Source: Anaerolineales bacterium (lineage in GTDB: Bacteria; Chloroflexota; Anaerolineae; Anaerolineales; UBA11579). Taken from it: a stretch of DNA of 64,000 nt. The stretch lies in the NCBI GenBank assembly GCA_019637805.1, contig JAHBVB010000001.1, positions 881,875-945,874 on the forward strand. The letters run 5' to 3'. Both the position numbers and the translations under genes were made by a program. The stretch's first letter is position 1. Each line of letters starts with the position of its first letter. Under the pieces are notes generated by a model, which made no database searches, had not been told where the DNA came from, and saw only the letters and a program-made list of their open reading frames with translations. Below, in pieces: positions 8,897-17,692 of this stretch.

Positions 8897-9726
8897 AACA
8901 AGCCGTCACTATTGAAGAATTGCGCCAGGCACGGGCCGGAGTCAAAGGCCGGTTGGGGTTCGTGCCTACTATGGGGTTTCTGCATCAAGGTCACCTTTCT
9001 CTGGTGGCTCAGGCCAAGCAGGACTGCGATGTGGTTGCTGTCAGCATTTTTGTGAACCCGACCCAGTTTGCCCCCACTGAAGATCTGGATGCGTATCCCC
9101 GCGACACCCCGGTTGATTTGCAGAAACTGCAAGAGGCCGGGGTGGACCTGGTTTGGCTACCCACGCCTGAGGTCATCTATCCTGCCGGCTTCAACACCTG
9201 GGTGGATGTGGAAGGCGTCAGCGCTCCGCTGGAAGGGGCCATGCGCCCGGGGCACTTCCGCGGCGTTGCCACGGTGGTCGCCAAACTGTTCAATGCCGTG
9301 CAGCCTGATACGGCCTATTTCGGACAGAAGGATGCCCAGCAAGTCGCCGTGATTCGCCAGATGGTCGCCGACTTGAATATTCCGGTGGACATTGTGGTTG
9401 GCGCCACGGTGCGCGAGGCCGACGGGTTGGCCATGTCCAGCCGCAATGCTTACCTGAACACCGACCAGCGCATGGCCGCGGCTGTGCTGTTCCGTGCCTT
9501 GCAGGCGGCTGAAGCGGCCTACGAGGCCGGCGAGCGCAATGCTGAGGCTTTGCGCGGCTTGATGCGCGGCACGATTGAGGCGGAGCCGTTGGCGCGCATT
9601 CAATACGTCTCTTGCGCACACCCGCTTACCTTACAGGAACTGGAACATGTCGAGCAGGGCGCATTGCTCTCCATGGCGGTTCATATTGGCTCCACCCGTT
9701 TGATCGATAACCTGATCTTGGATTGA
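8893..9726 (+). CDS. panC: pantothenate synthetase
   Basis: PanC condenses pantoate and beta-alanine with ATP. The 277-residue product has VPTMGFLHQGHLSLV (HIGH-like nucleotidyl-transfer motif), SIFVNPTQF, YFGQKDAQQ and ADGLAMSSRNAYL. ATG 8893 overlaps the panE stop and gives the expected N-terminus; the longer in-frame extension lies inside panE. Beta-alanine must come from elsewhere because panD is not in the window. Confidence 0.95.
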   Translation: MKQAVTIEELRQARAGVKGRLGFVPTMGFLHQGHLSLVAQAKQDCDVVAVSIFVNPTQFAPTEDLDAYPRDTPVDLQKLQEAGVDLVWLPTPEVIYPAGFNTWVDVEGVSAPLEGAMRPGHFRGVATVVAKLFNAVQPDTAYFGQKDAQQVAVIRQMVADLNIPVDIVVGATVREADGLAMSSRNAYLNTDQRMAAAVLFRALQAAEAAYEAGERNAEALRGLMRGTIEAEPLARIQYVSCAHPLTLQELEHVEQGALLSMAVHIGSTRLIDNLILD

Positions 9727-9733
9727 GGACACT

Positions 9734-10498
9734 ATGCTTTTAGCTGTTGACGTGGGCAATACCAACGTTACTTTGGGGCTGTATGACGGCGATACGCTGG
9801 GAGCCCGCTGGCGGATTGCCACGGACCACCGCAGCATGCCCGATCAGTATGGTTTGCAGTTTGTGGGCATGCTTAACCATGCAGGCATAGATGTTGCCCA
9901 ATTGGGAGGCGTCTGTATGGCGTCGGTGGTGCCGCCGCTGACCGGCAAGATCGTGGAAGCCTGCCGCAATTATTTGCAGCACGACCCGCTCGTGGTGGAC
10001 GCTGGGGTTAAGACTGGCGTACGCGTGTTGTACGAGGATCCCCGCGCCGTAGGCGCAGACCGCATCGTGGACTGCGCCGCCGTGCAGCAACTATACGGCG
10101 GCCCGGCCTGCGTGGTGGACTTTGGCACGGGCACCACCTTTGACGCCATCACCGCCGACGGCGAATACCTGGGCGGGGCGATTGCTCCCGGCATTGGCAT
10201 CGCCGCCGAGGCGCTGTTTTCCGCCGGGGCCAAACTGAGCCGCGTGGATTTGCAAAGGCCGCCTTCGGCGGTGGGCCGCAACACTACCCACGCCCTGCAG
10301 TCAGGCCTGCTGTTTGGCTATGTGGGCCTGGTGGAAGGCTTGGTAGCCCGCTTCCGCGCCGAGCTGGGCGAGGGCATGAAAGTGATTGGCACGGGCGGCT
10401 TGGCCGAGCTGATCGCCAATGAGACCGACGTGATCGAGATCCTGGCGCCCTGGCTGACTCTGGACGGTTTGCGCATTGTATGGGGACTGAATCGCTGA
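9734..10498 (+). CDS. coaX: type III pantothenate kinase
   Basis: CoaX phosphorylates pantothenate, the first step of CoA synthesis, and unlike CoaA is usually not feedback-inhibited by CoA. The 254-residue product has the ASKHA phosphate-1 motif LAVDVGNTNVTLGL, the GADRIVD motif, VVDFGTGTTFDA and the GGAIAPG segment. It follows panC by 7 bases with GAGGA upstream. Its stop overlaps the start of the ATP-grasp gene by one base, so pantothenate synthesis and activation are made from one transcript. Confidence 0.95.
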   Translation: MLLAVDVGNTNVTLGLYDGDTLGARWRIATDHRSMPDQYGLQFVGMLNHAGIDVAQLGGVCMASVVPPLTGKIVEACRNYLQHDPLVVDAGVKTGVRVLYEDPRAVGADRIVDCAAVQQLYGGPACVVDFGTGTTFDAITADGEYLGGAIAPGIGIAAEALFSAGAKLSRVDLQRPPSAVGRNTTHALQSGLLFGYVGLVEGLVARFRAELGEGMKVIGTGGLAELIANETDVIEILAPWLTLDGLRIVWGLNR

Positions 10499-11370
10499 TG
10501 GCCCGAATTGCCTTTGCCACGGACAAGAGCTTTCCCAACCTGACGGATGGGGATGCCCTGGCAGCAGATGTTCTGCGCGAGCGCGACCAGCGTGTGGATG
10601 GCTGTTGCTGGGATGACCCGGCGGTGGATTGGGCAGCCTACGATCTGGTAGTGCTGCGCTCCACCTGGGATTACCACCTGCGCGCCGCAGAGTTCACCGC
10701 TTGGCTGGACAGGCTGGATGCCGCCAAGGTGCATGTGGCCAACCCCGTGGATGTGTTGCGTTGGAATATGGACAAGATGTATCTGAGCGACTTGCAAGAG
10801 GCAGGCGTGGCGGTGCTGCCCTCGGTCTGGCTGCCGCAGGGCGCGCAAGTCGATCTGTCAGCTTTGCTTGCCGAGAAAGGCTGGCAACAGGGTGTCATCA
10901 AACCGACGATCTCCGCTGCGGCTCATGAAACCCTGCGAGTAGACCCATCCACTGCAGTCGAGTTGCAGCCCAGGTTCGCCGAAATGCTGCGGGCTGGAGG
11001 CGTGATTGTGCAATCATTCGCCCCGGAAATTCAGAGCCAGGGTGAGTGGTCTTTGCTCTTCTTTGATCACCAGTTCAGCCATGCCGTGATCAAGCAGCCC
11101 CAGGCCGGCGATTTCCGCGTGCAACGTGATTTTGGCGGCCGCGCCGCGGCGGCAGAGGCTCCAGCCGCCCTGGTGGGGCAGGCGGCTGCCGTCTTGGAGG
11201 CCATTGAGGCAGACCTGCTCTATGCGCGCGTGGACGCCATTGAACGCCAGGGCAAACTGCTGCTGATGGAGCTGGAACTGATTGAGCCGTATCTGTTCCT
11301 CGAACTAGACCCAGGTGCGGCAGTCCGTTTGGCAGATGCGATTGTTACTCGTTTGGACGGGAGCGATTAG
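10498..11370 (+). CDS. ATP-grasp domain protein in the CoA operon
   Basis: This 290-residue protein has the layout of RimK/cyanophycin-like ATP-grasp enzymes: an N-terminal pre-ATP-grasp part (VVLRSTWDYH), an ATP-binding Lys region (QQGVIKPTISAAAHET), and a C-terminal metal-binding part (YARVDAIERQGKLLLMELELIEPYLFLE). The E-L-E-L-I-E-P ending is typical of a small family of uncharacterised ATP-grasp ligases. It would join a carboxylate to an amine or thiol. ATG 10498 overlaps the coaX stop by one base, and coaBC starts 3 bases after its stop. A role in CoA metabolism is inference from position. Confidence 0.75.
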   Translation: MARIAFATDKSFPNLTDGDALAADVLRERDQRVDGCCWDDPAVDWAAYDLVVLRSTWDYHLRAAEFTAWLDRLDAAKVHVANPVDVLRWNMDKMYLSDLQEAGVAVLPSVWLPQGAQVDLSALLAEKGWQQGVIKPTISAAAHETLRVDPSTAVELQPRFAEMLRAGGVIVQSFAPEIQSQGEWSLLFFDHQFSHAVIKQPQAGDFRVQRDFGGRAAAAEAPAALVGQAAAVLEAIEADLLYARVDAIERQGKLLLMELELIEPYLFLELDPGAAVRLADAIVTRLDGSD

Positions 11371-11373
11371 GGC

Positions 11374-12573
11374 ATGAGTGTGTTGACGGAAAAACGCATT
11401 GTTCTGGGGGTCACAGGCTCCATCGCCAGCTACAAAGCGGCGGACTTGGCCTCCAAGCTGACCCAGTTGGGCGCCGAGGTGGACGTGGTATTGACCGCCG
11501 CGGCCGCCCAGTTCATCACTCCGCTCACCTTCCAGTCTGTCACCGGACGGCGCGCCTATGTGGATGCCGACCTGTGGGGCAACGAAGGCCATGTGTTGCA
11601 TGTGCGCCTCGGCAAAGAGGCCAACTTGATCCTGGTGGCCCCGGCCACCGCCAATACCCTGGCAAAATTGGCCCAGGGGCGGGCAGATAACCTGCTGACC
11701 TTAGCCGCCCTTACCGGCCGCGCGCCCTGGGTGTTGGCTCCGGCCATGGATGGCGATATGTATACGAGCTCGGCCACGCAGGCTAACCTGGCCCAACTGG
11801 CTGAGCGCGGCGCCCATATTCTTGGCCCGCAGAGCGGCCATCTGGCTTCCGGTATGGTTGGTGTGGGCCGCATGGTGGAACCAGCGGCCATCGCCGGTCA
11901 GGCGCGTTATATCCTCACGCGGCACGGCCCGCTGGCGGGTCGCCGCATACTGGTGACCGCTGGCGGCACGCAGGAAGCGATAGACCCGGTGCGCGCCATT
12001 GCCAACCGTTCTTCAGGCAAGCAAGGCTACGCATTGGCCCAGGCGGCGTTGGATGCTGGCGCAGAGGTCACCCTGGTCTCCGGCCCCACTGCGCTGGCCG
12101 CTCCCACCGGCGCAGAGCTGCGCCCGGTGCGCAGCGCCGAGGAGATGCTGGCTGAAGTCCTCAAGCAGGCCAAAGACGCCGATGCGTTGCTGATGGCCGC
12201 CGCCGTGGCCGACTTCCGGCCCAAGACCAGTGCGGCCCAAAAGATCAAGCGCGCCGCAGGGGCGCCGCAAATTGAACTGGTTGCCAACCCGGATATTCTG
12301 GCGGCGGTGACCAAAACCCGCAGCCGGAAGCTCAAAACCATCATCGGTTTCGCCGCTGAAAGCCAGGACCTGCTTCAGAACGCACAGAAGAAGCTGGAGG
12401 CCAAGCAGGTCGACATGATTGTGGCTAACGACATCAGCGCCAGCGATGCCGGCTTTGAGGTGGACACCAACCGGGTCGTGCTGGTGAGCAAACAGGGCGC
12501 GGAGGAATTGCCGCTGATGAGCAAAGACGAAGTAGCCCGAACGGTGATAGGGAAATTGGCGGCGTTGATCTAA
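11374..12573 (+). CDS. coaBC: bifunctional PPC decarboxylase/phosphopantothenate-cysteine ligase
   Basis: CoaBC makes 4'-phosphopantetheine by ligating cysteine to phosphopantothenate and decarboxylating the product with FMN. The 399-residue length fits a full fusion. The CoaC half starts IVLGVTGSIASYKAADL and keeps His76 in the H(V/I)xL motif with VAPATANT. The CoaB half starts at about 190 (ILVTAGGTQEAIDPVRAI) and keeps NRSSGKQGYALA and MAAAVADFRP. Two CoaC active-site positions differ from the usual pattern: PAMN reads PAMD (Asp126) and LACG reads LASG (Ser159). It closes the pan operon and converges on a methyltransferase gene with a 4-base overlap. Confidence 0.92.
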   Translation: MSVLTEKRIVLGVTGSIASYKAADLASKLTQLGAEVDVVLTAAAAQFITPLTFQSVTGRRAYVDADLWGNEGHVLHVRLGKEANLILVAPATANTLAKLAQGRADNLLTLAALTGRAPWVLAPAMDGDMYTSSATQANLAQLAERGAHILGPQSGHLASGMVGVGRMVEPAAIAGQARYILTRHGPLAGRRILVTAGGTQEAIDPVRAIANRSSGKQGYALAQAALDAGAEVTLVSGPTALAAPTGAELRPVRSAEEMLAEVLKQAKDADALLMAAAVADFRPKTSAAQKIKRAAGAPQIELVANPDILAAVTKTRSRKLKTIIGFAAESQDLLQNAQKKLEAKQVDMIVANDISASDAGFEVDTNRVVLVSKQGAEELPLMSKDEVARTVIGKLAALI

Positions 12574-13502
12574 AGTTTGCTGGGACGATGAAACTGGACA
12601 ATGATCTCATCTGCGAAGTAATGCAAGAGAGATTTTCGGCTATGCGTGCTAAAAGTCCCATCAAGTTCTGGGTGTTTACCAAAAGCAAGCAAACCCTTTA
12701 CCAGAATCTTTTTGATCAAGTTCGGAAACGGAAAATTTATTCTAAAGAAATAACAACTTGAAATTTCCAGGTGATCCAAGCGGGAAGCAATTTCTTCAAA
12801 TTCTTCAATAGTACAAAAATGATGAGTACCGTAATTCTCAGAATTAGACCAATAGCCTTTGTGCCTGTATGTGCGCATAAACTTCTTGAATAAATACAGT
12901 TGCCGCGGGATGTAATGCGCAGGTTCCTGAGTGTATATCCTCCCGTCATCTTTGAGAAGAGAGCTTAGAAGGCTAAAGAGCCTTAGTCGATCAGGAATGT
13001 GATGAACCGCGCTGAGGAATACGATAGCGTCATATTTTTCCGTACCTAAATCGATCTCGTTTATGTCTCCAGCCAGCAACTTGTAAGAGAACTCTGGTTT
13101 ATCTTTTTGTGCCTTTGCAAGGCGAGGTTGCAGATAATCCAGAAAGGCTTTGTTAATGTCTACGGCAGTGTATTTTTCTACAGAGGGCGTTTGCACTATG
13201 TATTTGGTTAACTGTCCACTGCCAGGGCCAATCTCAAGAACGGAAGTTGGAGCGATATCCTGCAAAAACTCTTTAAAAGACTGAGTTTTTAAATCCAATG
13301 GTTCAGGGTCAACTGAATCATAGGAAGCCCCACCCTTGTATAAGGCAGGGTTTGCGTAGGTTGGGCGCTCCTGATTGTGCCTAGAGTTATTTTGGAGGAT
13401 AAGCTCTTTCTCCGTTGGCGACAAAGATCCCCAGACTTTGTCGTTTCTGCGAAGCAGGTAGAAGAAGAGACCTGCAGGTGAAATTAGCTTCAGTTTGATC
13501 AT
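12570..13502 (-). CDS. class I SAM-dependent methyltransferase
   Basis: The 310-residue protein has a methyltransferase core: motif I VLEIGPGSGQLTKYI, motif II around YTAVDINKAFLDYL, DAIVFLSAVHHIP for motif IV, and a post-motif DGRIYTQEPAHYI. This is the layout of Methyltransf_11/25-type enzymes acting on small molecules or glycans. Its base composition is clearly more AT-rich and its codon use differs from both neighbours, which suggests recent acquisition. It is encoded opposite to coaBC with 3' ends overlapping by 4 bases. Substrate unknown. Confidence 0.78.
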   Translation of the reverse strand: MIKLKLISPAGLFFYLLRRNDKVWGSLSPTEKELILQNNSRHNQERPTYANPALYKGGASYDSVDPEPLDLKTQSFKEFLQDIAPTSVLEIGPGSGQLTKYIVQTPSVEKYTAVDINKAFLDYLQPRLAKAQKDKPEFSYKLLAGDINEIDLGTEKYDAIVFLSAVHHIPDRLRLFSLLSSLLKDDGRIYTQEPAHYIPRQLYLFKKFMRTYRHKGYWSNSENYGTHHFCTIEEFEEIASRLDHLEISSCYFFRINFPFPNLIKKILVKGLLAFGKHPELDGTFSTHSRKSLLHYFADEIIVQFHRPSKL

Positions 13503-13519
13503 CGTTCTTGGGGTCTCGG

Positions 13520-14137
13520 TTATGCGGTGCGCAGACGCCGCGCAGTAAAGATCAAGAAGAGCAGCATAGCCGCCGCGGCAAGCAAACCCGGCACGCCGAC
13601 TTCATCGGCGAAGCCGCTCTGCGGCAGAGCGCTGGGCGTCACAGTGGCAGTGGGTGTCGCCGAAGCCTCTCCACTGGCCGCCTCGCCGGCTTCCGGCGTT
13701 CCGGCCACTGCTTCGGTCTGCGCCAGCGCCGCCTGGGTCAGCAGGGCATGCACAGTGGCGGTGGCATCATTTTCGGCGGCCTGTGCGGCACTGGTGAAGA
13801 TGGGCGTGATCTGAGTGGGCACCAGGGTTTCTGTGGCCGTGGGCCGCGGCGTGTTGGTGCTGCTCGGCTCAGGGGTGCCCGTGTTGGTCGGCTGGGCGCT
13901 GCCGGTTGCCTGGATCTCGGCAACAATTTGTGTTTCGGTTAGTTCGACGGCCGGGGTCGCCTGCGGCAGGGCGGCACGTTGCTGAGGCAAGACCACCATG
14001 GCGTAATAAACCATGGCCAGCAGGGCCAACAGCATCAAGCCGCCCATCACCGCTACGATGGTGATGAAACCGCGATTCGCAGGCTTTTTGGGCGGAGGTC
14101 CAGCTTCGGGGATATCCAGATCAAGATCGTCGAGCAT
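13520..14137 (-). CDS. Thr/Pro/Ala-rich surface protein with LPQSG-type tail
   Basis: This is a 205-residue membrane protein. A transmembrane helix is at about 24-50, followed by a low-complexity Thr/Pro/Ala/Glu-rich stretch of about 110 residues. The C-terminus has ALPQSGF, a hydrophobic helix and a basic RRLRTA tail, the layout of LPxTG-type sorting signals. The LPQSG pentad departs from the classic motif, so sortase processing is a guess. ATG 14137 is preceded by AAAGGA at a good distance. It is the last gene of the leftward membrane operon. Confidence 0.6.
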   Translation of the reverse strand: MLDDLDLDIPEAGPPPKKPANRGFITIVAVMGGLMLLALLAMVYYAMVVLPQQRAALPQATPAVELTETQIVAEIQATGSAQPTNTGTPEPSSTNTPRPTATETLVPTQITPIFTSAAQAAENDATATVHALLTQAALAQTEAVAGTPEAGEAASGEASATPTATVTPSALPQSGFADEVGVPGLLAAAAMLLFLIFTARRLRTA

Positions 14138-14155
14138 GCAGATCCTTTGGGGAAG

Positions 14156-15223
14156 TTACCCCAGAAGCTCCAAGTTTACCAGCGGTGCTCTGATCTGACT
14201 GCCATCCTCTAGTACTATTTCAGCGGCAGAGGCGCGTAAGCCGCTGGGCAAGGGCACCCCCGCCAGGGAAATGGATAGGATCTCGCCCAGCAAGCCCTTC
14301 TGTGGCCCTACCAGGACGCGCACCGATTGGCCTGCCCGGAAACTTTGCGGGGGCAGCGCCTCAGGCGGGATGCCTGCATCTTTGACAGGGATCAGCACTT
14401 CAGGCCGGTCACCAGTGGCCGGATCAGATTTTTGCGCGTTGAGCGTGGCCACTTCGTTCTCCAACTGGCTCAACAGGCGATAGGCTTCGCTATTCAGGGG
14501 CGTGGAGCCAAAGCCTTCTATCAAAATGAGTGGATAAGGCAGCTTGGCCGCCAGCGGGCCGAGGTGGGTGGCCAGGCTGCCCAGAATGAGCCCGCGGATC
14601 GGCACTTGGGCTGCCAGTTCCAAAGACTGGGCTTGTTCGCAGCGCCCGGCCACCAAAATGGCACCACGCAAGTTCATATCCACCTGGTCGGCAGTCAGCA
14701 GCTGTGTGCCGCCTTCGCCCACTATATGCAAGTAACCTTCTGCCAGTTGGCGGTTGCCCCACACACCCTGCACCCAGGCGCCGCGAAATTCAATGGTTGC
14801 GCCGTACCCCGGGTGTACGTCTACGATTTGCCCGGGAACTCGCGCGGGCAGGAATGAACGCTCGTCGTTGACCTGCAGCAGGATCTGGCCCTCGCTGATC
14901 GCCGCGATGGCGCCGGCCACGGGAGCGCGCAACTGCCGCGCCCCGACCTTGCGCTGTCCCGCCAGAATATCACCTGGTTCGACTTGCTCACCAGGCTGGC
15001 GCAGGATTTCTCGCTGGGCTCGTTCTGGCGGCAAGCCCAAAGCCCTGGTCGCGTCCAGCATCAGGTGCCCGCCCGCCAGGGTGCCGCGGGCAATCGGCTC
15101 GCCGGAGGCCACCGTCTGGCCCACACTGACCAGCACCTCGCCCTCGGTATCCAGGCGCCGGGTGCGGCGCAGCCGGATGAGGGGCTGCATGTAGCTGATG
15201 GGAGCTAAGGGACTGTTGGGCAT
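14156..15223 (-). CDS. uncharacterised protein with barrel-sandwich-like and KOW-like parts
   Basis: I cannot assign a function to this 355-residue soluble protein. The N-terminal half has two turns resembling lipoyl/barrel-sandwich hybrids (GEVLVSVGQTVASGEPIARG at about 28-47 and EQVEPGDILAG further on), without an obvious lipoylated Lys. Near the C-terminus, FRAGQSVRVLVGPQKGLLGE looks like a KOW-type loop. It starts one base after the glmL-like stop, with GAGGAG 5 bases before the ATG, so the two are translated together. No signal peptide or membrane helix is seen. Confidence 0.6.
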   Translation of the reverse strand: MPNSPLAPISYMQPLIRLRRTRRLDTEGEVLVSVGQTVASGEPIARGTLAGGHLMLDATRALGLPPERAQREILRQPGEQVEPGDILAGQRKVGARQLRAPVAGAIAAISEGQILLQVNDERSFLPARVPGQIVDVHPGYGATIEFRGAWVQGVWGNRQLAEGYLHIVGEGGTQLLTADQVDMNLRGAILVAGRCEQAQSLELAAQVPIRGLILGSLATHLGPLAAKLPYPLILIEGFGSTPLNSEAYRLLSQLENEVATLNAQKSDPATGDRPEVLIPVKDAGIPPEALPPQSFRAGQSVRVLVGPQKGLLGEILSISLAGVPLPSGLRASAAEIVLEDGSQIRAPLVNLELLG

Positions 15224-15224
15224 C

Positions 15225-16976
15225 TCAGCTCCTCAAAGCCTCTTGCCAGGCAAGCAGGGCTTCACGGCGTTGGTTGAATGCGCTGGGCACCTGAATGGGC
15301 CGGCCGCGCGCATCGATCACCAGGCCAAAGGCGCCGCCCACCACTCGGCGCACCCAACCGCCTCGGCCCGGCCCCAGGCCAATATTCACGTTTTGCAGAG
15401 GCTGCACATACAGGTCGGCCACCTGGCCCTGCGGCAGCGGGATGACGCGCAGGCCGCCTTCGTGCACATCCACTACGGGCTCTTTCTGCCCATTGCGCAC
15501 CACTTGAATGCGCAGCAGCGGCCCGCCGCGGCCGCGACCGACCGGCGAGATGACCGTGCCCAGGTTCATGAAGGCATTGCTTTCCAGCACCTGCACGGCA
15601 AGCAGCGCATCCAACCCGGCGGCTGCGCCTAAGGAGGCACCGAGGTTGTTCTGGTCAAGAATGATGGTGGCGATGCCTACGGGCTGCAGAGCATCCAGGA
15701 TCATCATCAAGCTCTGCTCCAGCCGCGGCGCCCGGCTGACCGCCGCTCCGCTGACCAGCACACGGTCAAACCAGGGCACGGTGCCAGGCAAAGGATAAAT
15801 CGCGTCTGGTGGCAGGAGCGCCAAGCTCTTGCCAATCGCCAGGCGCATCACCTGGCGCGCAGCAGCCTGTTCGATGGCGAGTTCCTCCAGCGAAGTGGGC
15901 AGACTGTTGGGGAAGAGTGGCTTGTTGTGCAAATAGTCCAAGACGGCTTCGTCGCTCAGATCGTAGGGAATCCAGCGCATGATCTGCGAAAGGTGTGTTT
16001 CTGCCAGCATGCCGCTCAGGCTGCCGCCAATGCCCAAGTCCGAAAAGACGCGTAAACGCTGGTCGCCGCCAAAAGCGGCCGCCACCGTGGTGTGAGCCGC
16101 ACCCAGGTCAACCCCCAGTACGCCCTTGGGCGGGTCCACCACCGTGCTGAAGAAGCGCACAATGCGGCCCAGGGCGGCGGCCGACGGATACAGTTCGCCT
16201 TCCGCCAGCCCTCGGAATTCCTGCAGGCCGGTCAGCCGTTTGGCTTGCACATCAAAAGCCAGTTCGCGTAATTTCTGTTCTGCGGGCGTCAGGTTTTCCT
16301 GGTCCAGGCTGGGGCGAATGTTGGGCGCATGGTGCACCCCGGTCAGCGCCCCCAGCAATTGGTCCAGCTCTTCAGCCAGGCTTTCGTTGCCGGCGAACAG
16401 TACCTGCGGACGGCTGCTTTCGGGGATCAGCTTGAGCGCCAGGGCAATGTAGTTGGCCAGGCGCACCACCGAGCGTGAGGCGCCGCGGTTGGTGCCGCCC
16501 GCCATCAGGATGATGTCCGGCAGGCTTTGGCAGATCGAATCAATAATGGCTTCAGGCTTGCGGCGATCATTCAGGTTAAAGCTGCCCACCACTTGGCAAT
16601 AGTTTGACCCCGCCAGCTTGTTGACGCTGTCCAGGGAAACGCCTTCGAGCAGGCCGACCGTCACCAGTTTGACCGGCTGCCCGGCGGAGAAGCTGGCGCT
16701 GACCGCATTGGCGCCTACTCCGCCTTCGTTGTCCGGAGAAATGTGCAGCCCTTCGCTGGAGACCAATGTGCGCCCAATCAGTTCCTGCAGGCGGTTGAGC
16801 GCCTCTAGCACACCCAGGTTGATGTCAAAGGCCGGCGCGCCGCCGGTGCTGGGCACTTCACCAGTGGCCAGGAAGCGATAGCGCCCTTCGACGACGTCAA
16901 AGAAGTGGGCGCGGGTGTTGGCGCTGCCCACATCAATGGCGATCAGGGATTGGCCGTGTTGCACAGGCTCGTTCAT
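15225..16976 (-). CDS. GlmL/MutL-family ASKHA ATPase (no partner mutase nearby)
   Basis: The 583-residue protein matches the glutamate mutase L (GlmL/MutL) family, an ASKHA-fold protein classically encoded between the two subunits of glutamate mutase. Phosphate-1 is IAIDVGSANTRAHFFD (13-28), and a second actin-like repeat is LGVDLGAAHTTVAAAF at about 290-305. VGANAVSASFSAGQPV and IILMAGGTNRGAS are also typical. No glutamate mutase S or E subunit is in the window. Instead it lies in a membrane-protein operon and overlaps the upstream 239-residue gene by 4 bases. The family call is firm; the role here is unknown. Confidence 0.85.
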   Translation of the reverse strand: MNEPVQHGQSLIAIDVGSANTRAHFFDVVEGRYRFLATGEVPSTGGAPAFDINLGVLEALNRLQELIGRTLVSSEGLHISPDNEGGVGANAVSASFSAGQPVKLVTVGLLEGVSLDSVNKLAGSNYCQVVGSFNLNDRRKPEAIIDSICQSLPDIILMAGGTNRGASRSVVRLANYIALALKLIPESSRPQVLFAGNESLAEELDQLLGALTGVHHAPNIRPSLDQENLTPAEQKLRELAFDVQAKRLTGLQEFRGLAEGELYPSAAALGRIVRFFSTVVDPPKGVLGVDLGAAHTTVAAAFGGDQRLRVFSDLGIGGSLSGMLAETHLSQIMRWIPYDLSDEAVLDYLHNKPLFPNSLPTSLEELAIEQAAARQVMRLAIGKSLALLPPDAIYPLPGTVPWFDRVLVSGAAVSRAPRLEQSLMMILDALQPVGIATIILDQNNLGASLGAAAGLDALLAVQVLESNAFMNLGTVISPVGRGRGGPLLRIQVVRNGQKEPVVDVHEGGLRVIPLPQGQVADLYVQPLQNVNIGLGPGRGGWVRRVVGGAFGLVIDARGRPIQVPSAFNQRREALLAWQEALRS

Positions 16977-17692
16977 GGCATCCCCAACAGCAGCCGCAGC
17001 GTGCTTTGCAAGAAGTCCAGGCGTTCCACCAACGCACCCAGCGCGGCCAGCAGCACACCGTGGAACAAGGCCGCCAGGGCGATGGCAATGAAGAAGCTGC
17101 CCAGCCAGGCCAGCGAATCAATCAGCAGGCTGCGCTGCGGCTCCTGCTTGCCGCGGCTTGTGGCGCCGAAATGGAAATAGGCCAGGGTGCTCACGCTGGC
17201 CAATACCAGCAGCAGGCCGCTGAAAATGACCTCCATCGCGTCCAGATAGTAGCCGCCTTGCAGGGCCAGTTGCAAGGTGGTCACGTCGAAAATGTTGCGA
17301 GTGGCCGCTACCTGGGGCAGGATAGTGCCCTGCGCCGCGCCGGCCACGGCCAGGGCGGCTCCCACCCCGGCCAGCAAGGCCGTGGCCGGATTGCCCAGAC
17401 GGGCGGTTTTGGGAAAGAGCTTGGCCAGCAGCAAAAGGGCCAGTGCCACACGGATACCCAACTCACCCAGGTCCAGGGTGGGTGTGCCGAACAGCTCATC
17501 CAGCACTGGGAAGACTAACTGGGGCAGGAGCACGTCCTGCACCACCACGGCGGCGGCATACCCCGCCGAGACACCAATGAACAGATACAGCACCACGCGG
17601 AAGAGCGGGTGCTCGCCAAAGACATAGGAGAGCGCCAACAGGCTGAGCACAGCCGCCAGCACCAGTCCGAAGAAATTCAGATCAAGCGCCAC
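16973..17692 (-). CDS. polytopic membrane protein (about 7 TM)
   Basis: This is a 239-residue very hydrophobic protein with about seven transmembrane helices and a short charged loop (GATSRGKQEPQRS) near residue 177. I do not recognise a family. It overlaps the following glmL-like gene by 4 bases and the preceding gene by 11 bases, so it is translated as part of the same operon. Lack of Cys or charged residues within helices argues against a redox or ion-pump role, but this is weak evidence. Confidence 0.65.
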   Translation of the reverse strand: MALDLNFFGLVLAAVLSLLALSYVFGEHPLFRVVLYLFIGVSAGYAAAVVVQDVLLPQLVFPVLDELFGTPTLDLGELGIRVALALLLLAKLFPKTARLGNPATALLAGVGAALAVAGAAQGTILPQVAATRNIFDVTTLQLALQGGYYLDAMEVIFSGLLLVLASVSTLAYFHFGATSRGKQEPQRSLLIDSLAWLGSFFIAIALAALFHGVLLAALGALVERLDFLQSTLRLLLGMP

